DNA of 63,203 bases from Desulfobacteraceae bacterium (GTDB lineage: Bacteria; Desulfobacterota; Desulfobacteria; Desulfobacterales; Desulfobacteraceae), in NCBI GenBank assembly GCA_024225635.1, contig JAAEMK010000582.1:1-63203 (forward strand). The letters run 5' to 3'. A program made the position numbers and the translations under genes. The notes under the pieces were generated by a model. That model ran no database searches and had not been told where the DNA came from. It was given only the letters and a program-made list of their open reading frames with translations. Shown here piece by piece: positions 36,317 through 44,838 of this stretch. Each line of letters begins with the position of its first letter. Within the stretch, counting starts at the first letter, position 1.

Positions 36317-37237
36317 TTACCGAAATATAAAAGCCGCAAGATCGTAAGCGAAACGTACCGGTTTTTCCCAATGCAGGCCATGCCCTGCATTCTCGTATAT
36401 AAGCAGGCTGGAATTGGGGATGCCCGACTCCAGGGTCGTTTGATCATCAATCGGAAAAAGACCGTCTTTATCGCCCCATACAATCAGGGTGGGCGCTGTG
36501 ATGGAAGGCAGTTCAGCGACATAATTCGCGTCAACCAATCCTGTTAAAGCTGCTTTCCAGACAAGTGCGGGCACCTTTTGGCTTTCCATGACCACTCTGT
36601 TGAGGAATTCTTCTTCAAGGGGATTGTAGACGGTACTTGCCTGAAAATCAAAAATAAAATCAGGATCGACCGGATCTTCAAAGGTATCCACGTATTGTTT
36701 CAGGCCTAGGAGTTCCGGGTTGGTGGAAGGATCAGCCGTCGCGCCGATTAAAACCAGTTTTTTGATTCGATCTGGGTGATCAATCGCGATGCGCTGGGCA
36801 ATGATACTGCCCATGGAATGCCCCACCAAAGACACCCGGCGGAGCCTGAAATGATCCAGGAAAGCGATAAAATCATTCACAAAACGATCCATCTCATACT
36901 CTGAGGCAGCTTCCGGTTTGTCTGAATCCCCATGCCCCCGCTGTGTTATGGCGTAGGCGTGAAATCGATGGGGCAGATTCTCAATCACGGAACTGAAGGA
37001 GAACCAGGAATCCGTATAGCCATGTAGAAAAACCACAACATTCCGCTTGCCATGGCCACGTTCGGCATACTGAAGGGTTACCCCCGTATTCAGATCAACA
37101 GTGTCGAGGTGAAGATTATGGTGATGCCCCGGGCAGGATCTGTGAGCAACTGCCGCGAGGGGATTTATTAAACAGGCAATGAGCGTCACCCCGAATCCTA
37201 TCACTGATAATCTTGAAACGATACCAAGCGTTTTCAT
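36317..37237 (-). CDS. Exported alpha/beta hydrolase
   Basis: A 306-residue hydrolase with a signal peptide (residues 1 to about 31). The catalytic set is visible: nucleophile S141 in VGHSMGS, acid in the WGDKDGLFP stretch near 255, and histidine in NAGHGLHW near 285. HGYTDSW near 72 forms the oxyanion region. It resembles epoxide hydrolase/lactonase-type members, but the substrate is not evident. AAAAGGAGAG lies before the ATG. It is a single-gene unit on the opposite strand from its neighbours. Confidence 0.85.
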   Translation of the reverse strand: MKTLGIVSRLSVIGFGVTLIACLINPLAAVAHRSCPGHHHNLHLDTVDLNTGVTLQYAERGHGKRNVVVFLHGYTDSWFSFSSVIENLPHRFHAYAITQRGHGDSDKPEAASEYEMDRFVNDFIAFLDHFRLRRVSLVGHSMGSIIAQRIAIDHPDRIKKLVLIGATADPSTNPELLGLKQYVDTFEDPVDPDFIFDFQASTVYNPLEEEFLNRVVMESQKVPALVWKAALTGLVDANYVAELPSITAPTLIVWGDKDGLFPIDDQTTLESGIPNSSLLIYENAGHGLHWEKPVRFAYDLAAFIFR

Positions 37238-37410
37238 TTGAACTCTCCTTTTTTTGTTGTATATTTGCTTAAGTCAACAGCCCTTTCAAGGTTAGACGAT
37301 TAAACGAAACCGGAGATATTGTTCTCGAAGGTATCTGTTATCATGGGCCAGACTGTCTGTCAAAAAAAAATTGGGTATCCCTGATTTCATAGAACGATAC
37401 GGAGACGATG

Positions 37411-38214
37411 ATGAATAAAAGAGGTATCATTTTGTATTGCATGGCACTGGGCATCACGCTATTTGTTAATCCATGCTCAGATGACCCGCAACAGGACCCC
37501 AGTGCCATGGCCACTGCGATTCGGCAGCAATATGGCGTTAGTGTCGAAGAGATAAACCGGGTTGAGCAATTGCCCGGGTCTATTTTATCCCGGTTGAAGC
37601 ACAAGGAAGTTGCGGCACGGCTTATACTGGCGACAAAGGCACAATATTCAAACTATATGACTATTCTCGAAAAAGCATTAAGTAAATACCCGCCCGGTCT
37701 GTTGGCTAAACACCTTGACACGATTTATGTGGGTGGCGGGTACCGGGAAAACGGTGGGATCGTTGTGGGGCTATATGACAAACGCAAACTTTATCTATTC
37801 TACAACCATCAGGCGGGAGATAACAGCGCCATATTCCTGGAACAGACTTTTCACCACGAGTTCTCATCCATTTTGATATATGCATACGATTTTCCGGCGT
37901 TTGAGTGGTTGGAACTGAATCCGAAAGGGTTTGATTACATTATCAATCCCGTAAAGATCAACCGATACATGAACGCCATAAGGAGCTACCATGCCGACCG
38001 GGTCCTGCTGGAACAAGGTCTGGTATCAAGCTATGGAAAGGCAAATGCGGAAAATGACATCAATACCTATGTCGAGCTTATCTTTACTCGACCTCAAAGA
38101 ATGCGTGCCTACGTGAGGAAATATCCTGTCACAAGTAAAAAATACGACATGGTTAAACATTTCTACTTGTCCATATCACAGCAGTTTGACGGAATCTTTT
38201 CTAACATAAAATGA
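37411..38214 (+). CDS. Putative zinc-metallopeptidase-like exported protein
   Basis: A 267-residue protein with a hydrophobic start (RGIILYCMALGITLFVNPC), probably a lipoprotein or secretion signal. Around residues 148-156 the sequence TFHHEFSSIL carries an HHE motif typical of a family of putative zinc metallopeptidases from bacterial envelopes. No second zinc ligand set is obvious by eye. The ATG at 37411 has GGAG six bases upstream; the ATG one codon earlier is also possible. Confidence 0.5.
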   Translation: MNKRGIILYCMALGITLFVNPCSDDPQQDPSAMATAIRQQYGVSVEEINRVEQLPGSILSRLKHKEVAARLILATKAQYSNYMTILEKALSKYPPGLLAKHLDTIYVGGGYRENGGIVVGLYDKRKLYLFYNHQAGDNSAIFLEQTFHHEFSSILIYAYDFPAFEWLELNPKGFDYIINPVKINRYMNAIRSYHADRVLLEQGLVSSYGKANAENDINTYVELIFTRPQRMRAYVRKYPVTSKKYDMVKHFYLSISQQFDGIFSNIK

Positions 38215-38343
38215 GAAAACCTTGCCCCGGAAGAGAGGCATCGGCCCCGCCCCCCATTTCCATGGGCCTTACCCCGGTTGTGCCGTGGGGGATGGGGACC
38301 GGTTAGGCGCATGCCTTGAGCAGACCGTTCAAAGCCTGTTTCG

Positions 38344-38353
38344 CCCCCCCCCC
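38344..38353. repeat. Run of 10 C
   Basis: Intergenic homopolymer just past the 3' end of the PACE exporter gene, the third long C/G run within 3.5 kb. The rest of 38215-38356 is GC-rich and shows no gene. Confidence 0.9.
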
Positions 38354-38356
38354 TTT

Positions 38357-38785
38357 CTATTGTTCCTGCACACAAGGCGCCGGAATCATCAAGTCATAAA
38401 TCCAGTTGAAACCAAGGGCATAAACCGGAACAAACACAGCAAAAGAAATATCCAGGGTCAAGGCATGAATGAAAGAGACCTCCATCCACAACATGATCAT
38501 GGGCAGGGTGAACACCATCAGCAAAATCTCGAACAACACCGAGTGAAAACACCTCAACCGGAACGATCGCGGATAAAGGGGGTGCTTCAAATAAATAAGC
38601 GCCCTGTCAAACCCATAGTTATAGAGGCCGTTACAGACCATGGCCGTGGCGCTCATCCCGATGCTCAGCATGCCGGTGTGGCTGAAACTCCTGTTAAAAA
38701 CCAAAGCGATCACAGGGGTGCAGATCCCCAGTAAAACAAGCTCAAACAAAAGCGTGTGCATCACCCTTCCCCGAAAACTTCTCAT
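38357..38785 (-). CDS. PACE-family efflux transporter
   Basis: A 142-residue inner-membrane protein with four membrane segments arranged as two tandem bacterial transmembrane pair domains. The repeats are recognisable as RVMHTLLFELVLLGICTPVIAL and RCFHSVLFEILLMVFTLPMIML, each with the conserved acidic residue in the first helix. PACE proteins such as AceI export biocides (chlorhexidine) and short-chain diamines with protons. It is divergent from a LysR regulator, the standard layout for this family. Confidence 0.9.
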   Translation of the reverse strand: MRSFRGRVMHTLLFELVLLGICTPVIALVFNRSFSHTGMLSIGMSATAMVCNGLYNYGFDRALIYLKHPLYPRSFRLRCFHSVLFEILLMVFTLPMIMLWMEVSFIHALTLDISFAVFVPVYALGFNWIYDLMIPAPCVQEQ

Positions 38786-38929
38786 GTCTGGTCCTTTACT
38801 ATAATGTGTTCATCCAATCCCTAAGTTGCAGGTCCCCAAAGACCATGTTTCATTTAAAGCTTTCCTTGTACCCCCTTTAAAGGTTATAAAACAAGTTAGA
38901 TTCCATCTCAATTATTGATAGGTGCGCCC

Positions 38930-39820
38930 ATGGATTTATCGTTGAACAATCTTAAGACCTTTATCAAAATTGCCGACAAAGGGTCTTTTTCCGCCGCAGC
39001 CAGGCACATGGGCAAGGCCCAGTCCGCTGTCAGCACCGCCATTGCCAACCTTGAGATCGATCTGGGCGTTGAGCTTTTCAACCGCCAGGGCAAACTGCCG
39101 GTGCTGACCGAAGAAGGCCGGGTGCTCCTGCGGGAAGCCCGGCAGATCGCCAACAGCTGCCATTTTTTTCTGGAACGGGCCAGGGCCTTTGAAGGGGGGA
39201 TAGATTCCTGCCTGCGCCTGGCCGTGGATGAAATCATTTCCCAAAAAACATTGATGGATATACTGGAAAATTTCGGAAAGACCTTTCCCAGCACGGAGCT
39301 TGAAGTCCTGTACGGGGTACTGGGCGATATCCAGACCATGGTTGAACAGGGCAGAGCGGATATCGGCATCCTGGTTCCCAGCGATATGCCGGGCCCGTCG
39401 ATGCCAAACAAGCTGGTATCCCATATTGCGTTTATTCCGGTGGTGTCTGCGGACCATCCCCTGGCAAAGACAGAGCCGCTCACCCTCCATGATCTTGAAT
39501 CCTATCGCCAGATTGTGATAACAAGCAGGGGGGGAGAACGGGAGCATGAATCCATCATTCTGGGGAAACAGATCTGGATGATTGAAAGCACCTGTGCGAT
39601 CATGGACCTGGTTCTCCGGGGGGCGGGCTGGTCGTTCCTGCCCACCCAGGATGTGGCACGGGAGATCGAGGTGGGCAACCTTGTGAAGTTATCCCTGTTT
39701 TTGGACACTGTCGAGCCCCTGGCGCCGGTATACCTGATCTGGAGCCAGCAGCGTCAGCTTGGCCTGGCCGGGCAATGGATGCTTGAAGAGTTATCCAAAA
39801 TCAAAGACCGTCACCTATAA
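38930..39820 (+). CDS. LysR-family transcriptional regulator of the PACE exporter
   Basis: A 296-residue regulator. The N-terminal winged helix (LNNLKTFIKIADKGSFSAAA, then SAVSTAIANLEIDLGVELFNR) is classic LysR. The rest is the two-lobed effector-binding domain. The ATG with AGGTG upstream at 38930 is preferred over a TTG five codons earlier. LysR regulators divergent from PACE genes (AceR-AceI) activate them in response to the exported compound, so control of 38357-38785 is likely. Confidence 0.9.
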   Translation: MDLSLNNLKTFIKIADKGSFSAAARHMGKAQSAVSTAIANLEIDLGVELFNRQGKLPVLTEEGRVLLREARQIANSCHFFLERARAFEGGIDSCLRLAVDEIISQKTLMDILENFGKTFPSTELEVLYGVLGDIQTMVEQGRADIGILVPSDMPGPSMPNKLVSHIAFIPVVSADHPLAKTEPLTLHDLESYRQIVITSRGGEREHESIILGKQIWMIESTCAIMDLVLRGAGWSFLPTQDVAREIEVGNLVKLSLFLDTVEPLAPVYLIWSQQRQLGLAGQWMLEELSKIKDRHL

Positions 39821-39918
39821 CCTTTATTCCGGTCCTTTTTGCTGTGTATTGATTATTTTGTCTGGGTCGGGGAAAGAACAGCCCGGCGACTAAACATCGT
39901 TACCAAAAGGGGAATAAG

Positions 39919-40368
39919 ATGACAGATAAAGATCTAACCACCCATTGTGGTATCTATTGTGGAGATTGCCCGCGTTATAAAGCCAAATTTTCCGATATGT
40001 GCGGCGATCTGTTGGATGAATTCGAAAACAGTCATTTTTCCAAACTGGCAAAGGTGATCGCGACTAAAAATGACAGGTTCAAACAATATGATCACATGCT
40101 TTCCCTGTTGAAGACGATCACGGAGTTGAAATGTGACGCTCCCTGCAGACGGGGAGGCGGCCGGGGTGAATCCTGTGAAGTCATTGTATGCAATAAGAGT
40201 AAAAACATCGAAGGATGCTGGGACTGTGACGAGTTTGAGCAATGCGGCAAACTTTCTTTCCTCAAGCCGTTTTGCAAGGAAGCCCCTTTCAAAAATTTAA
40301 AAACCATAAAAGAACTTGGGGTAGACAATTGGGCGAAGCATAGAGAGAAACAATACCCATGGCTGTAA
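39919..40368 (+). CDS. DUF3795-type cysteine-rich protein
   Basis: A 149-residue cytoplasmic protein with a good site AAAAGGGGAA before the ATG. Cysteines fall in pairs: CGIYCGDCPRY near 10-20, CDAPCRRGGGRGESCEVIVC near 75-95 and CWDCDEFEQC near 103-112, then FCKEAPF. This is the DUF3795 pattern, which probably binds zinc or an iron-sulfur centre. No function is established for the family. Confidence 0.8.
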   Translation: MTDKDLTTHCGIYCGDCPRYKAKFSDMCGDLLDEFENSHFSKLAKVIATKNDRFKQYDHMLSLLKTITELKCDAPCRRGGGRGESCEVIVCNKSKNIEGCWDCDEFEQCGKLSFLKPFCKEAPFKNLKTIKELGVDNWAKHREKQYPWL

Positions 40369-40425
40369 TCGCTGACAGCTACAACGTTCACATGTGGCAG
40401 ACACCACCATGATTATCGAGGAAAA

Positions 40426-40778
40426 ATGAAAAATTCATTCAGGTTGTTGATTGGTTTTGCTGTAGCAACCCCGGTTGCTTTACTGACTCACTTATTATCA
40501 TTTTTTACGGGCAGGGAAAAAGCCGTGGAACTGATCGGACCCGGGGTAACGGTCATTGCCCGATCATTGCAGCGATTCTTCCCGCCAAAGATAGACAACG
40601 CCTCGGAGTTCGACCTTTGTGCCGGGGGGACTGGGAAGTAGCAGACGCAAATTCCGAAAAATGGGAATTTGAAAGGCGTTGTACCATCGCCACCGGCGGC
40701 ACGGTATGTGATTTCACGTATAAACGAATCCATAACAACCGTGGGCTTTATCGTCAATCATCGTTGAGGCTTGATTGA
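40426..40778 (+). pseudogene. Broken ATC-hydrolase-family gene
   Basis: The N-terminal 60 or so codons (MKNSFRLLIGFAVATPVALL, then PGVTVIARSLQRFFPPKIDN) end at a stop at 40641. In another frame from about 40626 a C-terminal piece continues (GDWEVADANSEKWEFERR, then CTIATGGTVCDFTYKR) to TGA at 40778. That piece matches the end of the L-2-amino-thiazoline-4-carboxylate hydrolase family. About 100 residues in the middle and the reading frame are lost, so this is a deletion pseudogene. Confidence 0.72.
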
Positions 40779-40786
40779 CAGCAGGA

Positions 40787-41785
40787 TCAGACATTTAAGA
40801 GCTTTTCCAGCTGGCTCAGGCTCCTTTTCTCCCCCACGGCAATGAGGGTATCCCCGGCCTCGATCCGGGTGGTTGCCGACGGGTTGAACGCCATGGAACC
40901 GTCCGCCTTTTTCATTGCAAGGATGATCAGGTTGAGGTTCTGCCGGACGCCTGCTTCCAGCACGGTTTTATCCACAAGGGAGGAGGAGGCCGCCACCGGG
41001 AACTCCTCCATGTGAATATCGGTGTTTTCATCGGCAAAAGCCAGTTCCAGGAAGTGAATCACCGTGGGCCGGATCACGGCATGGGCCATTCTTCGGGCGC
41101 CGATACCAAAGGGCGAGACCACCTTGTCGGCGCCGGCCGCGTACAGGGTGTTTATGGTTTCATTCTGGTTGGCCCTTGCAACGACAAAGAGGCCGGGATT
41201 GAGGCGCCTGGCGATCAGGATCAGGAAAACGTTGGCCGCATCCTTGCCAAGGACGGTCATGAACGCCCGGGCGTTATCGATACCGGCCTTCAGCAGATTC
41301 GACTCTTCGCTTGCCTCCCCCACCACATACAGGATGCCGTCCTTGTCCATGACCGGTACCAGGTCCGGGTTCTGCTCGATCACCACCACATCCAGCTGCT
41401 TCTGGGCCAGGAACCGGCATAACGCCCGGCCCATGCGTCCATATCCGCAGACAATGTAATGGTCCTTTAACCGGCTGATCTGTTTATCCAATTTGCGCCT
41501 CCCGAGAACGAGGCGGATTCGTCCTTCCACCAGGAACTGGATCACGTTCCCGACCACGTAGAAAAAGAATCCACCCCCGAGAAAAATCAGTACCAGGGTA
41601 AAAACCCGGCCCGGCTGGCTCATGGGCCGCACCTCCCCGTACCCTACGGTGGTGAGGGTGATGCCCGTCATGTACAAGGCGTCCATCAGGGTCCAGCCCT
41701 CGATCACCATATAGCCTGCCGTACCGACAGCGATCAGGAACATTGCGAGCAAAACCGTCAGGACAAGCTGTTTTGTACCGTCCAT
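40787..41785 (-). CDS. Two-TM potassium channel with TrkA-N/RCK and TrkA-C domains
   Basis: A 332-residue channel subunit. Two membrane helices (residues about 6-28 and 60-85) flank a pore loop with the K+ filter TVGYG at 46-50. The RCK/TrkA-N domain begins at IVCGYGRMGRALC near 112, whose Gly-rich turn binds nucleotide. A TrkA-C domain closes the protein. It starts 6 bases after the nrdJ stop with no clear site of its own, so it is probably read with nrdJ. Confidence 0.93.
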   Translation of the reverse strand: MDGTKQLVLTVLLAMFLIAVGTAGYMVIEGWTLMDALYMTGITLTTVGYGEVRPMSQPGRVFTLVLIFLGGGFFFYVVGNVIQFLVEGRIRLVLGRRKLDKQISRLKDHYIVCGYGRMGRALCRFLAQKQLDVVVIEQNPDLVPVMDKDGILYVVGEASEESNLLKAGIDNARAFMTVLGKDAANVFLILIARRLNPGLFVVARANQNETINTLYAAGADKVVSPFGIGARRMAHAVIRPTVIHFLELAFADENTDIHMEEFPVAASSSLVDKTVLEAGVRQNLNLIILAMKKADGSMAFNPSATTRIEAGDTLIAVGEKRSLSQLEKLLNV

Positions 41786-41791
41786 GAAAAA

Positions 41792-44020
41792 TCAGCTGCA
41801 CAGGGTGTAGCCGCAGCCGTGGCAGGTCATGCACCCCTCTTCATGGCTGAGGGCCGCGCTGCACTCGGGGCAGCGATCCCCCTTGAGGCCGTTGTTGTTG
41901 ACCCTTTTATCGTTCCGGCCGTAGCGATTTTCAAGGACCCGGCCGATGGCATCGGGAATGGAGAGGACCCGGCCCCCTTTCTGGAACACCGCATGCTCGC
42001 CGCCGATGCCCGAGATCTGCTCGATGACGTCCCTGACATCCACCCCGGCCCGGAGAGAAAGGGATATCAGACGGCCTATGGCCTCGGTCTTGGCCGTGGT
42101 GGATTTCCCGGATTTGCCGATGGTGGCGAACACCTCAAACGGCCTGCCCTCAAACTCGGTCACGGTGACGTAGAGCTGGCCCAACCCGGTCTTGATCTTC
42201 GTGGTAAACCCCTCCAGGGTCTCGGGCCGGTCCTGGACACTCTTTGGAAAACGTTTGCCCGCCTTGTCACTGCCCGATATGGAGAGCACCTGGTTGGCCT
42301 TGCTGCCGTCCCGGTAGATGGTAACCCCCTTGCACCCGAGCTCAAAGGCCGTGGCGTAAATCTCGGCCACATCCTGCTCGGTGGCGTCCTTGGGCAGGTT
42401 GACCGTCTTGGAGACGGCGTTGTCCGTGTATTTCTGAAAGGCCGCCTGCATGCGCACATGCCAAGAGGGAGAGACATCGTGGGCCGTGACGAACACCCGC
42501 CGCACATCCTCGGGAATCTCGGTCATGCCCTGGATGGTGCCGGTCCCGGCGATCCTCTCCATGAGTTCGTCGCTGAAGAAGCCCCGCTCCTTTGCCACGG
42601 CCAGGAATGAAGGGTTGACCTCCAGGAAACTGTCGTTGTCCATGATGGTCCGGACAAAGCTCAGGGCAAACAGGGGTTCGATGCCGCTGGAGGTGCCCGC
42701 GATGATGCTCAAGGTACCGGTGGGGGCGATGGTGGTGACGGTGGCGTTCCTGAATCCCTGGTCCTTCCTGTCCTTGAAAACGCTCTTGTCAAAGTTTTCA
42801 AACACCCCCCGCTCCTGGGCAAGGGCCCTGGAGGCCTTTTTCGCCTCCTTGTGAACAAAGCCCATCACCTCTTCGGCCATGGCGACGGCCCGGTCCGAGT
42901 TGTAGGGGATGTTAAGGCTGAAGAGAAGGTCGGCAAACCCCATGACCCCAAGGCCGATCTTGCGGTTGCCCCGGACCATGGCTGTGATCTCCTCCAGGGG
43001 ATAGACCGATTTATCGATGGTGTCGTCCAGAAAGCGGACGGCAAGACGGACCGTCCGGCCAAGGGCTTTGTAGTCCACAACGGGCTTGCCCTTTTTCTCC
43101 ACTGCAAACTTGGCAAGGTTGACCGATCCCAGGTTGCACGCCTCCATGGGCAGCAGGGGCTGCTCGCCGCAGGGGTTGGTGGATTCGATCTCCCCCAGTC
43201 CGGGGGTGGGGTTGTCCCGGTTGATCCGGTCCAGGAATATGATCCCGGGATCGCCGTTGTTCCAGGCCTGCTTGACAATGGCCTGGAACAGGTCCGCGGC
43301 ATTGAGGGTGGCGACTTTCCTATTGTCCCGGGGATCGACCAGGTCATAATCAAGGCCCAGCCGCGCCTTTTCCATGAAATCGTCGGTCACCCCCACCGAG
43401 ATGTTGAAGTTGTTCAGATCGCTCCCCTGCTGCTTGCAGAGGATGAACTCCATGATGTCCGGGTGGTCCACCCTCAGGATCGCCATGTTGGCGCCCCTGC
43501 GGGTGCCGCCCTGCTTGACCTGCTCGGTGGCGATGTTGAAGATCTTCATGAACGACACCGGGCCCGAGGCCACCCCGCCGGTGGAACCCACCCGGGAATC
43601 CTTGGGCCGCAGCCGTGAGAAGGCAAAGCCCGTGCCGCCGCCGGACTTGTGGATCAGGGCCGCATTTTTCACGGTCTCGAAGATGCCGGAAAGGGAGTCC
43701 TCCACCGGCAGCACAAAGCAGGCGGCCAGCTGGCCAAGCCGGTTCCCGGCGTTCATGAGGGTGGGGGAATTGGGCAGGAACTGAAACCTGGCCATGATCT
43801 CGTAAAATTGATCCCTCACCGTTTCCGGATCGTTGCCATAGGCCTTTTCCGCCCCGGCAATGTGGGAGGCCACCCGCATGAACATATCATGGGGAGACTC
43901 CTTGACCCTGCCCTGTTCGTCCTTTAGAAGATAGCGTCTTTTCAGGACCTCCAACGTACTATCCGATATTTCAGGCGCAACCGCCGGTTTTGCCGATTTT
44001 GCCAATGTTGCCGTCATCAT
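41792..44020 (-). CDS. nrdJ: Adenosylcobalamin-dependent ribonucleotide reductase (class II)
   Basis: A 742-residue class II reductase that makes deoxyribonucleotides using a B12-derived radical, independent of oxygen. Visible signatures are FLPNSPTLMNAG, GGGTGFAFSRLRP, the active-site ESTNPCGEQPLL, APTGTLSIIAGTSSG, and a C-terminal zinc-ribbon tail CPECSAAL...CMTCHGCGYTLC that carries the redox cysteines. Two adjacent ATG codons follow GGGGAGG; the second, at 44017, has the better spacing. The promoter region has two NrdR-box-like sites. No B12 riboswitch fits in the 65-base gap upstream. Confidence 0.96.
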   Translation of the reverse strand: MMTATLAKSAKPAVAPEISDSTLEVLKRRYLLKDEQGRVKESPHDMFMRVASHIAGAEKAYGNDPETVRDQFYEIMARFQFLPNSPTLMNAGNRLGQLAACFVLPVEDSLSGIFETVKNAALIHKSGGGTGFAFSRLRPKDSRVGSTGGVASGPVSFMKIFNIATEQVKQGGTRRGANMAILRVDHPDIMEFILCKQQGSDLNNFNISVGVTDDFMEKARLGLDYDLVDPRDNRKVATLNAADLFQAIVKQAWNNGDPGIIFLDRINRDNPTPGLGEIESTNPCGEQPLLPMEACNLGSVNLAKFAVEKKGKPVVDYKALGRTVRLAVRFLDDTIDKSVYPLEEITAMVRGNRKIGLGVMGFADLLFSLNIPYNSDRAVAMAEEVMGFVHKEAKKASRALAQERGVFENFDKSVFKDRKDQGFRNATVTTIAPTGTLSIIAGTSSGIEPLFALSFVRTIMDNDSFLEVNPSFLAVAKERGFFSDELMERIAGTGTIQGMTEIPEDVRRVFVTAHDVSPSWHVRMQAAFQKYTDNAVSKTVNLPKDATEQDVAEIYATAFELGCKGVTIYRDGSKANQVLSISGSDKAGKRFPKSVQDRPETLEGFTTKIKTGLGQLYVTVTEFEGRPFEVFATIGKSGKSTTAKTEAIGRLISLSLRAGVDVRDVIEQISGIGGEHAVFQKGGRVLSIPDAIGRVLENRYGRNDKRVNNNGLKGDRCPECSAALSHEEGCMTCHGCGYTLCS

Positions 44021-44036
44021 ACCTCCCCGGGCACCT

Positions 44037-44083
44037 ACACCCTATGTTGTGTTCATCAATTATAAGCACACAACATGAGGTAT
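44037..44083 (-). promoter_or_regulatory. Tandem NrdR-box-like sites around the nrdJ promoter
   Basis: On the minus strand ACACAACATAGGGTGT (44037-44052) matches 13 of 16 positions of the NrdR consensus, and ATACCTCATGTTGTGT (44068-44083) matches about 11. Their centres are 31 bases apart, three helical turns, as in known NrdR pairs. A TATAAT -10 (44059-44064) lies between them. Confidence 0.65.
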
Positions 44084-44085
44084 GG

Positions 44086-44838
44086 TCAAGCACCAATCAG
44101 CACTCCCTCGTCCCGGGGAGGTGCGGTGGGGGTCTTACCGATATAGGCCTGCTTCACCCCCTCGTCACGGAACAGGGCGCCGGCGCTTCCCTCCAGCACC
44201 ACCCTGCCCGTCTCCAGCACATAACCCCGGTCGGCAACGGCCAGGGCCGCACCGGCATTCTGCTCCACCAGGACAATGGTGACGCCCTCGTCCCGCAGTT
44301 GCCGGATGGTGTCGAAAATCGTCCTCACGATCTTTGGCGCAAGTCCCATGGAGGGCTCATCCAGGACCAGGAGTTCAGGCTTTGCCATCAATGCCCGGCC
44401 GATGGCAAGCATCTGCTGCTCCCCGCCGGACAGGGTGCCTGCGGGCTGGTCCCGCCGCTCCCCCAGTATGGGAAAGAGCTCCATCATCCGCGCGATCTGG
44501 CGTTTAAGGGCGCCCCGGGTCTGCTTCACGCAATAGCTCCCAAGAAGCAGGTTGTCCATGACACTCAGGGGGGCGAATATCTGGCGACCCTCGGGCACCA
44601 TGGAGATGCCCCGGGAAACGATATCGGAGGGCGGCAGCCCTTTGAGGCTTGCCCCCTTGAAGAGAATCTCCCCGTCCCAGGCGGTGACAAGGCCGCAGAT
44701 GGCGGAAAACAGGGTGCTCTTGCCCGCCCCGTTGGCCCCTATGATGGAGACCAGCTCCCCCTTGCCCACAGAGAGGCTGACCCCGTTGACCGCCGTGATC
44801 CTGCCGTAACGACAATGTACATTTTTCAGTTCAAGCAT
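44086..44838 (-). CDS. livF: Branched-chain-type amino acid ABC transporter ATPase LivF
   Basis: A 250-residue ATPase. Walker A GANGAGKST near 33-41, the signature LSGGEQQML near 137 and Walker B LLVLDEPSMGLAP near 155 identify it. The SMGLAP form after Walker B is typical of LivF. It is the last gene of the transporter operon and overlaps livG by 13 bases. Confidence 0.95.
   Translation of the reverse strand: MLELKNVHCRYGRITAVNGVSLSVGKGELVSIIGANGAGKSTLFSAICGLVTAWDGEILFKGASLKGLPPSDIVSRGISMVPEGRQIFAPLSVMDNLLLGSYCVKQTRGALKRQIARMMELFPILGERRDQPAGTLSGGEQQMLAIGRALMAKPELLVLDEPSMGLAPKIVRTIFDTIRQLRDEGVTIVLVEQNAGAALAVADRGYVLETGRVVLEGSAGALFRDEGVKQAYIGKTPTAPPRDEGVLIGA

Noticed and set aside
44021-44085. 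Cobalamin riboswitch ahead of the B12-dependent reductase
   Set aside because: The gap is 65 bases, too short, and it is filled by the NrdR-like sites and a -10 element.
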